This document shows, piece by piece, positions 49,820 through 60,500 of a stretch of 60,500 bases of DNA. The DNA is taken from contig NC_092576.1 in assembly GCF_037975245.1 (NCBI RefSeq), positions 24,388,111 through 24,448,610 of the forward strand, given 5' to 3'. Below the pieces are notes generated by a model, which searched no databases, was not told where the DNA came from, and saw nothing but the letters and a program-made list of their open reading frames with translations. Source of the DNA: Apostichopus japonicus (lineage: Eukaryota > Echinodermata > Holothuroidea > Aspidochirotida > Stichopodidae). The position numbers were made by a program, and so were the translations under genes. Position 1 is the first letter of the stretch, and every line of letters starts with the position of its first letter.

Positions 49820-49935
49820 GGCGAAAGCCTATAGTGGAATGACGACCTTCCTTGCTGGTTTCCAACCTCTGGACATGTAATCAGTGTTACCATATAAGCG
49901 GGAGGCCCGGGTTCGAATCCCTGTGGATCACTGTT
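49820..49935 (+). mobile_element. tRNA-like / SINE-head fragment
   Basis: GGTTCGAATCCC at ~49910-49921 is a perfect B-box/T-arm sequence, preceded by GGGAGGCCC. A TGGCGAAAGCC at ~49819 could be an A-box relic, but the spacing is long. No cloverleaf folds, so a decayed SINE head is more likely than a tRNA gene. Confidence 0.35.
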
Positions 49936-50186
49936 CTGGATTTTCCAGCTCCTTAGAATTTCAAAGATTTACATGTATATACATATCATTATAGGAGCTA
50001 AGTCAATAGGATGGGTATAGCATGGCGGTTGACATGGTACAGAGGGGTGAGTACTATTGTTTGATAGGTGCTGCATATGGTGACACTGGTATAGTTACAT
50101 ATCGTAGATACGGGGAAGACACTTGCTTTTACCTCAAAGACTGATCTGTATATCTGTACATAGGTGAGAGATACAGAGAATAGTTA

Positions 50187-50237
50187 TGCTCGGACCACAG
50201 AAGACCATGTATTGGGTATAGTCAATGTGGGTCATTC

Positions 50238-50328
<91 letters not shown>

Positions 50329-50343
50329 TATATATAGATATAA

Positions 50344-50441
<98 letters not shown>

Positions 50442-50527
50442 TACAGGTACGGGATAAAGCTCGTACAGCCATGCTCGGACCATAGAAGACCGTGTATTGG
50501 TATATTCAAGGTGGGCCATTCTTATAT
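50187..50527. repeat. 200-bp (TA)n array flanked by a duplicated ~50-bp unit
   Basis: ATGCTCGGACCA(C/T)AGAAGACC occurs at ~50189 and ~50471, each followed by TGTATTGG...GGG(T/C)CATTC. Between them lies ~200 bp of TA with one interruption (50326-50350). GTACGGGATAAAGCTC also occurs twice (~50447 and ~50535). Confidence 0.93.
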
Positions 50528-50599
50528 CTGACATGTACGGGATAAAGCTCTTCTCGTGACCAAAGAGTACAGGTTGACATCAATGAAGTAGGTACATAT

Positions 50600-50626
50600 A
50601 TATATATATATATATAGGTTGATGTT
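50600..50626. repeat. Short (TA)n
   Basis: About ten TA steps. Confidence 0.9.
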
Positions 50627-53600
50627 TACGGGTGTAGGTCTGCTTGGACCTAACACACAGACTGGTACACTAGCTGTTACACTACATACAGGTAGTTGGA
50701 ACGAGGTTTGATTGGGCTACTCGGACCTCAAAGATTAATTGATTGGAATAGGAACTTCAGAGAATGGTAATGATCTGGTAGGTACAAAGATAGTGTGCGC
50801 TGATACTTTAAATATAATAACCATCCTTGGACCTCTGAGTGGCTCATTCTGGTCTGAGAATACCTTCACTTCAGACAGTGTAACACCACCATCATTCATT
50901 AACTGATTTATCGACTGGTTAGTTCATCCTTATTACTGTTTGGTCTCGTTGTTGTATATCTTTAACTGAAATGTGTTGACAACGCTATTCCTTATTAATT
51001 CTTGAAAACGCTGAATTTGGAAACACTTACATTTAGTGGGAAGAGGGGGGGGGGTATACCTCGGACATAGAAAGAGAACCATGGGGCATTTTAACTCCCC
51101 CCCCCCACCCCTCATCATCGGTTCGATGACTGTTGCTAAAATATTAAAAGCTCTCCCAAACTTCTGTCCGTTCCGTGTGATTTCATTCATTTCTTAAAGG
51201 ATATAAGATGCAGAGAAGTTATTGTTAAATTGACAAGCCGATGTGTAATCTACCAGCGAAAGCCTTGTTAACCACTTCATTATGAATTCATCATTGGTTA
51301 ACCTCCCCAGGCACTTACTCTATTCACCTTAATTCTTTTTATTTTTCTGGTTGCTTAGCAAGAGCTAATCGCATTACCTACTGCTCTAAGAGGGGGTACA
51401 AGTTAGGACCCATTGAAATTAGTACAGGCTCTCAGTGAAGATAATTCCTAAAGTACTCTTGTTCCAGTCATTCAACTTTGTGGTCCAAAGTCTTATGAAA
51501 GGCAAAGGGCCATCTCAATGGAAATTGGTCACATTGTGTTTGGGTTGGATTACAATTCATACAAGTCCCATTTGTCCCCAAACTTTGACACAAGCTTATG
51601 GGTATTATCTGATGATTTTAAACCGTATTTTGGGGGTTGTACCCCCTACAATCTGCTTACATTGTTATGCCCTAAGGGTTTTATTTACGACCCAAAGAGA
51701 TTCCCTCCAAATAACCAGTTTTATGAAGATGGTGATCTGAATGGCTCAACTAAAAGAAATTAGAGTTTTCTATACAAAGCTTCTTGAAAGTGAATGCTAG
51801 GATTAATACTATACATGGAGTGTTCAGATCGTGTCACGCCAAAGATTACTGGGTTTAACAGAAAATGATAGTTTAAGAACGAATAGCCTGCAGCTCTGAA
51901 GTGAAGTTTATATTTAAGAAGGGGCTTTCAGAAGATCACAGAAGTCAAATTAACATCTTTAAATTGACTTTAAATTCAATTTAAACGTAAATAAATATTT
52001 ACCACATATGTATCTCAAGATTGTATTTGGCCTAATTTATCCCTGAATGTATTTCTGGAAAGGGAAGCAGATTTGAAGACTAGATAAATCGAAATCGCAT
52101 TGATTAGGTTCCCAAAATATATCCATTATATGGGCCGGTGGAATAAAATCGAATTCAATGAGCATACTCAGTACGGATTCATCGCGGATGGTTAAGGGTC
52201 TGATGGGGTGGCGGGTGGGGGGGGGGGGTTGGGGTACTAGTGAGATGACATTTGGTGGGTCAGCCGTCTTGTTACAGAAACAAAAACGATTGTATGAAAA
52301 TTAAACATCAATCTATAAAGTCATACCCACTTATATATACACAACTAAGAGGTGCTGGTACTTCATGAAGATATGAATATTCTAACGAAGGACCTGAACA
52401 ATATTACAATTTTACTCCTTTTTCAATATTTTATCTTTTAGCTGAAATTTTTTACAGTGATGGTGAAGATTGTGCATGGTTATTAAAGAGAAATATATTC
52501 CATCTACCCTGGGAATGAAATAAGTTTTATAATCAAGTTGTGACCCCGATTTTTAACCTATATACCGATATATAACATTTGATTGCGACACTCGTGAAAA
52601 TGGTAATTACTATACCCAATAAAAATTACATTTAGCAAATGTTAAAATAATACTGATGAGATATGCCAATGAGTTATTAGCAACTTATCTCTGTACTATA
52701 TCAGGACCCCCCTCTTCTCTACCCCTCCCCCCATCTAGTCTCAAAGACCCTATACCAGTACCCATAATGGGTCAACATACGGTTCATTCCTATACATCCT
52801 CGAAGCTACCATTACCTTGGCTATGGGGGTCACGTGAGGTACGTTCCCCTTCGTGGTCGGGAGCCCTTTATATTTCATGTTGAGCCTATAGTAATAATAT
52901 AAGACCCTGTTTTCGGTAATCGATATCTGTTGGTTTATTCTGCGTTGCGGGAATGGATGTTAGCATGGTTTACAAGGCTTTGGGAGATTACTTGGTTCTA
53001 ACGTTGCCTAACTGCGTCAAAGTATTTTAATAAATCAATAACCAACGGTGTGCAACGGGTTACCCTTTTACCTTTAGTAGAAGAAAGGAAAAATCGACCA
53101 CTTCTTTTAGTATAGCCTTGTGTTGGTTGTGTCTATTGATAACGCCGAAAGCGTAATACTAGAAATTTACTATTAAGTCCGTTGGAATTCTTTCTTCTTC
53201 TATAACACGGCATATGGTTTATGTGAAATGAAGAGATACCCACGCGTATTGATTATATGAGCACCACGAAGGAGTCGTAAAACTATTGCATAATAATAAC
53301 TAGAGGGCCTGGCGGGACAGGTCGGCCAAAGTACAGCAGGTACATAACAACATAACGGGATAATAAACCCAGCCGACTGGAGTTTGGGTAAAGGGAGGGC
53401 ATGATACCTCAACTGATAGCAATAATATACTGAAGAAAATATTCAGGATTCCTGCCAGCAACATTGCCTCTCCCCTCCCCTTCTCTCCCCTCCCCCCACC
53501 CCACCCCTCTCACCTCATGTAGGTTCATCCGAAGAAGTTAAGAATACCTTCTTTTTTTATAATTATACGGGATCTAATTTGTCTTGCTTCTTCTATAATT

Positions 53601-54690
53601 ATATTTATATCCAGTGTAAGTAATAACCAGAATAAAACCATCCCTTCACCACCCTATACATAATCTGCCCCTAAATCTCTATTTTAAACTAACACGATAC
53701 ATCCACAACAGCCTATCTGTTCTCCCTATACTTTCTTCTTAATTGTATTGTACAGGCGATCCGCCGCAAATTAACGAATGCTCCCTTTATTTCTCCGAAA
53801 TTCTCTAAGTAATCAAGTTTATCATTTTATGTTTTCAATGTCAACATGAGTCTGTTTTAGCGTATGTGTGTTGTATTATTTGAAGAAGAAAAAAACCCCA
53901 CTTCTGCAGTACTTCAGGTTAATTCGAGACATCAAGTCAGTTCATGAATTATTCATGTGAAATCGTCATAATGATTACGAATTACCCCTTGAGTAAACAG
54001 CGTCCTATGTAACACTCCGTTCTATAGTCATATACCCTATATTCATCGTTTTGCTACATGAATTGTGTACATAAATTACCGGACTGCCTTTCTCGTTCAT
54101 ATATATATATTCGCATAATTTCTCTGATTTGGCTTCATTATCATAAAGTGTATTCATCTTGTCATTCAAGATTCAATCTCAACGTAGTAGTATTGAGTTT
54201 CCCGCCTGTTTCGGTTTTCTCCTTCTCCACCAATTTCAAGTACACTTCCATCGTTCTTGAGACCATCTTCATCTCACCACCTGTCTCTCCCTGAATTGCT
54301 GGAGAAGCCGATTATCGGCTCTCAGGTGAAATGTTTCCCCCTACTCATCTGTAATTTGTCCCCTAATCGTGGACTTATTTGGTCAAGAGTGACTCTTTCA
54401 TCCGATAACAAACCAAAAGGAACGGATTATAAAAGAAGAGCAATTTCCAAAAAAAAAAAAAAAAAAAGTTTCAGTAAGAGGATAACTACCGGATTACAAC
54501 CGTCTAAGTAGTCATTAGGAAGAGGCCGGGGGAACAGATCACGTAACGAGTAAACCGCCGCTGATAGCAGGCTCAGGCCACTCAGCAATATTTTTTTCTA
54601 GCTTTGAGCAGGTGAATTCAGACGATGTTTGACAGGCATAGACCGGGCAAGTTAGTTGGCTGAGCCGAGTAAATGATATTTAATTTAATC
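50627..54690. other. onecut upstream flank without a recognisable gene
   Basis: Frames at 51435-51763 and 52656-52883 are open but show no domain, splice support or family likeness. G or C homopolymers occur near 51045, 51095 and 52220. Nothing else is supported. Confidence 0.5.
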
Positions 54691-54694
54691 CGAT

Positions 54695-54803
54695 CTTATC
54701 TATCTATATATCTATCTATCTATCTTTTTTTAACCAATATATAGGGCCTATATATATATATATATTATATAATACATACAATAAATATATATAATTGAAA
54801 TCG

Positions 54804-54889
<86 letters not shown>

Positions 54890-54900
54890 AATATATAAAA
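54695..54900. repeat. (TATC)n and (TA)n arrays
   Basis: A short TATC run at ~54698-54726 is followed by interrupted TA arrays up to ~54900. Confidence 0.93.
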
Positions 54901-56020
54901 TACATATACCTTCTTGATATATGCCTTGCCCTGCCCTGATATATCTTTTACATGCTTAGAGTCAAAGGTCATATAAACATGCAACAGGTCTCTCTGCTCA
55001 TCAGTTAATATCATATCTCCATCATGTGTATTGCCCCGGAGCCAATTTAGTTATCTTTTTTTTTTATAGTTTTATGGCTGATTTGTGAATCATGTTCATT
55101 GTATTCGCCGCACATGTCCCTGTAGTATTTAAACAGTCAGGTCGTGATTTGCTGTTTTTTCAATAGTAACGTCACCTGTTTCAATTAACAGAGTGCCAAA
55201 AATCGATAACATGCTTGCTTCGTTGTATTATATATATTTTTTTGTTATATATAATACATCTCTCCATTTCGTCTGTTTGGTTCTCAGCGTATCGTTGTGT
55301 AAGACCCGCCGCCGCTGGCGGGGTGTTGTGACCACGTGTTTAGTGTGTAGGCTATAGTCTTTACTATATCTTTAACTTTCCCCTTGTGTGCATTGCGTGG
55401 GAATCGTGGATTTCCTATCATTCAATGTAACGACAAAATGATACACAGACGATATAAAAATTTGTAAGAATGATAATAAAGATTTTGTCATAAAAAAAAT
55501 TATATATGTATGTAAATATTACTCATTCAATACTGTTTAACGGTTTGTGTTTTCTCATTTTTTGGAATCTTATTCTCGTTAAGAAGAGAATAGACAGTTG
55601 TCGTTTATTAAATAGCATCGTATGATGTCTTTGATAAATGTATTATGTATGACCGATAAAAACTTCATACAGAACATAAACAAACGATTAATATACAGGC
55701 GCTCGTTACTGGCAATTATAACAAATATTATTTGCGATTGAAGCGATGGACTCTGCATTGGCTATTATTTTTTTTCTTAATTTCTTATTTGTGGTGTCTG
55801 ACTCAACATCAGAATGATGTTACACATACCTTGATGTAGCATGTAAATATTTACTAAGTGTAATTTCAATAACTTATAGTTTTATTTATCTACCAATCGA
55901 TTATTTATCGATCGAGAGACTTTTCGTTTATACTTTTTATTTTTCGAAGTAAATAAACACCAAGCTGGCTCTGAGAGTATAATAAACGACTCATTTGTAT
56001 ACTGGAGACTGCTATATGCA

Positions 56021-56028
56021 TGACGTCA
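56021..56028. promoter_or_regulatory. Perfect CRE palindrome TGACGTCA (site 1)
   Basis: Full 8-bp CRE/ATF-type palindrome about 8.6 kb upstream of the onecut start. Confidence 0.35.
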
Positions 56029-56131
56029 CAAACCAGGAGCGTGTGCCCAAGACTGAGTATGTTTACCGGGTTAAACTCTTAAAGATGTTATGTCGTCTCA
56101 GCGGAATCGAACAAAATAATATGCCGAATTT

Positions 56132-56143
56132 CACGTGACGTCA
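56132..56143. promoter_or_regulatory. Overlapping E-box CACGTG and CRE TGACGTCA (site 2)
   Basis: CACGTGACGTCA combines an E-box palindrome with a full CRE palindrome, ~110 bp from site 1. Confidence 0.35.
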
Positions 56144-57383
56144 CAGAAATTTTCTTTTCTGAAACTCGATTATGAGCCGATAATTTAGTTAAATTAAGGA
56201 TAGTTGTAACCAAATACAGCACAGTATCAATGAGAGCTATAGTTAGGAGGAGATTTTGATTGTAAATATTAATACATTTTCATGGGATTATTATGGACAA
56301 ACCTTTAACCTTGACCTTTAACCATCATATTATTGAAACGATCCCTTGAAAATTGGTATAAAAGAAAATAAATACATCAAATTAGCAAATAACAACAACG
56401 TATCTTTTACAGTATTTCTTACTCTATTCTAGTTATTTTAATTTTATATTTGATGATATATGTATTTGAATTTCTTGAAAATGTCGTTTTGCAACCAACT
56501 AAATGATTTTGCTAACCTGTTAGCCAATAGGTTTGTACAGTGAAATTTGTCGATTTTCTTTTTTTTTTGAATCAATCAATGTAACCAATTATTTAATCAA
56601 TCGATGGTAGTTGTTTAAAATATCTCGAATTGAAGTTCCGTTCCTTGCTCTGTTTATACCAGCGGGTGAAATATATTATCGAGCCGTAAGCACTTCACTA
56701 AGAGGCGTCATACAACACCTTGTTTCAGGCAAAATAAGCAGTATTTTTCTCTTCGGTTCCTGCAAAACTAACTTTTAAGTATATCTTTCTGTGGCCCCTT
56801 TAACGACTCTGAAAATTTGAGTAAATTTCAATACTGTGACCGAGAAATTATGTTAAAATTAAAAGAGCTGTGAGTGTCCTCCTGTATATTTCTCTCCGAG
56901 TGGCGAACAGTCTTGGCGTGTTCCACACTCTTGGGTCAACAGCTTATGAAATTCTAATTAAGCCGTACTTTGTCTGGTTTTAAGAGTTTAAGTGAATGGA
57001 GATATCTGTTTTCATTGGCTGGTACTTTTGTTCCTTCCTCGGTGAAGTGTGTCGATGCATTTAGCTCTAGTTGGGGCTAATAGTTACATGTAACAGACTC
57101 ATCCGACCTGCCGTGTTTAGAACCTAGTACGTAACCATTCGTGTATTCAAACTACTACTTGAATATTCAAGGCTCTCCGCGATATATACCAGCAACGAAC
57201 GGAATGTGAAGCAACAAGCTGTTTGAATAGAATAAAACTATATTCGACACATAAGAGGGAATATTGTATTTCCCTGGCTGCGAAATATCTTACACGGTGA
57301 CAGCTAACCGCACCATTGTCGCCCCCCCCCCCTTTCATCACTGTTTCTTCGTCATTCTCTCAGTTAAACACTATATGTATATG

Positions 57384-58870
<1,487 letters not shown>

Positions 58871-58874
58871 TTGG

Positions 58875-59205
58875 GGTTGGTTGTTTACAGGTTTTACATA
58901 TAGTATATGTTGTGATGTAATCTACATGTAATGCCAGACCAGGCTTTACATATGTTGTGATGTAATTAACATGTTATGCCATGCCTGGTTACATATAGTA
59001 TATGTTTTGATGTAATTAACATGTTATGCCATGCCTGGTTACATATAGTATATGTTGTGATGTAATCTACATGCTATGCCATGTCATGTTTCACATATAG
59101 TATATGTTGTGTTGGGATCTACATGTTATTCCATGCTTTATAGTGTATGTTGGTTATACATATAGTATATGTTATGATGTAATCTACATGTTATGCCAGG
59201 TTACG
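58875..59205. repeat. ~55-bp minisatellite, about 6 copies
   Basis: Units contain ACATATAGTATATGTTGTGA, TGTAAT(C/T)(T/A)ACATGTTATG and CCATGCCTGGTT, with length variation. Confidence 0.93.
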
Positions 59206-60440
59206 GTATAATATTCTCGTGGAGGTAGCACATTCAATTCTGACTTTTAACTGTAAAGAGAAGTTTAGATTGCTCTGTTCGAAAAATAAAAACCTTGAAG
59301 CTCTTCGTTTGTTCTACTCGTTGCGACGCAAGGAAGATGTGGCACAATTATTACATGGAGACTATGACATGCTATAATGTATGGTGTACTACGTTACCGT
59401 GACAACAGAATAAAAATGGCGTCGTTGAGCTTTGGTTGCTGAATATAACTTTAACTAATTAAACACATAACATCACAATATTTTGTAAAATGTTGAATGT
59501 TGTGTTTCGTACAATACAACAATTTTGCACACTTTTTATAGGGGTGAATTTTGAAGTTTATCCAAGTTCTCCCGTTGATGAGCGAAACGGTACTCGTGAA
59601 GTTCTAGCCGACACTACACGGATTTAGCAATAAAAGAAAAATACCGTATTTTGTAGCGTCTTGGGTGAATTTGTTATGTCTTCATTTGTTTAATCCTTTT
59701 TTTCCTTCTAATTATTTTATTGTTTTCGTGATTGATGGGTACATATGAAAGTGTTTAACAAAGTATAAAACAGTTTGCTTGTAAGTTGTACTATAGCTGA
59801 ATTTGAGTCAGTGCTTGGGAGGTTTTTTTGCGGTTCTGTATAAAACTCAAACTACATGAAAGTTATGAGTATATACATCTAATGAAGGAGACACAAGCCA
59901 CATAAAACTGTGTGCAAAGCTAGCATTCATATACAGACAGGTTTACAGTAGGATTTATCGATGAAATTTTAAGCTTCACTGCCAGGAAAGGTCGAATGTT
60001 AGACTATAAAAGTGCAAGGAGGGTAGTGAAGCAATATTATGTAGTGTCTCGGTGAGTGTACTTTCTATGGTTTTATCGAATTAAACGAGGACACTGCGCA
60101 ACAGTTTAGAGCAAACTAGAAAAAATATATCTAAGGTGTTTTTTGGAATGGTTCGTGAACCGACTCGGTGCCATATATATATAAAAAAAAAAAGTGTATT
60201 TGTCGGGAATTACGAGACACATCGGATCAGTATACAGTTGTCCTACATAAATACGTTTGTACGTTAAATGCTATATGGGCTGATACATAATGAATATAAC
60301 TTGATATGTATGGTGAGATTACATGTGCCGTGAAATACTGTATCAATAGTGTTTAATCATGTATGAAATACAATCACAACCTATTATCGTTAGTACTGTA
60401 TGATTAGTGTTACAACATGTATATATGAAATACAAAGGGA
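59206..60440. other. Upstream flank without a recognisable gene
   Basis: AT-rich DNA; no ORF, repeat array or element stands out. Confidence 0.5.
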
Positions 60441-60446
60441 GTGTTA

Positions 60447-60500
60447 GGAGTGTTAGCTCAGTGATTAACGACGGTGCCTTTCAATCATAAGGTCCCCAGT
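60447..60500 (+). mobile_element. tRNA-like SINE head, cut by the window end
   Basis: TTAGCTCAGTGATTAACG is a good A-box/D-arm. CCTTTCAATCATAAGG can form an anticodon-arm-like hairpin with an oversized loop, and the sequence stops at GGTCCCCAGT, just where a B box would start. It is more likely a SINE head than a functional tRNA, because the anticodon loop looks eight bases long. Confidence 0.5.

Noticed and set aside
49901-49921. tRNA gene
   Set aside because: There is a good B box, but no cloverleaf and no correctly spaced A box.
50134-50534. Long Ile-Tyr ORFs
   Set aside because: They are translations of (TA)n; the same holds at 14.1, 45.7, 54.8 and 57.4 kb.
51435-51763. Two overlapping ORFs upstream of onecut
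   Set aside because: Two frames of the same stretch are open and neither has a recognisable domain.

Overview
This is eukaryotic, AT-rich, intron-bearing DNA that looks like a marine invertebrate genome. An echinoderm-type deuterostome is my best guess, but this is inference. The evidence is a Onecut/HNF6 transcription factor whose protein is close to the vertebrate one, metazoan splice sites, tRNA-derived SINEs, hAT- and Harbinger-like MITEs, long (TA)n arrays and many minisatellites. There are no operons, CRISPR arrays or other prokaryotic features.

Layout. (1) 1-2638, + strand: the 3' end of a protein-coding gene I could not identify. Two exons are visible (703-836 and 1601-2638), encoding the last ~389 residues of a Ser-rich, nuclear-looking protein. 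A 101-bp tandem repeat carrying splice-site-like signals lies upstream. The last 20 codons, stop included, lie in the first copy of a 66-bp tandem repeat that runs on into the 3' UTR. (2) 2639-17676: intergenic DNA between two convergent genes. It holds a 32-bp and a 40-bp minisatellite, a cluster of hAT-type elements (7.1-10.4 kb, one nested in another, two with perfect 8-bp target-site duplications) and a Harbinger-like MITE (11.9-12.3 kb). (3) 17677-47446, - strand: the onecut gene. Exon 1 (46435-47446) encodes the N-terminal conserved motif and the CUT domain. A 28.4-kb intron follows, then the last coding exon (17677-18059), which encodes the Onecut-type homeodomain. The predicted protein is 464 aa. 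(4) The intron (18060-46434) holds at least eight tandem-repeat arrays, a tRNA-derived SINE, an inverted-repeat element and a decayed coding-like relic. (5) 47447-60500: upstream flank of onecut, with no recognisable gene. It has TA arrays, a 16-bp palindrome, three perfect TGACGTCA (CRE) palindromes, one minisatellite, and a SINE/tRNA-like head cut by the window end.

The two real genes are tail-to-tail. Nothing in the sequence shows that they act together. I see no gene cluster that would amount to a new biological system. The most unusual structures are the stop-codon-carrying tandem repeat, the splice-site-carrying repeat at the left edge, the nested hAT MITE family, and a stem-loop in the probable onecut 3' UTR.
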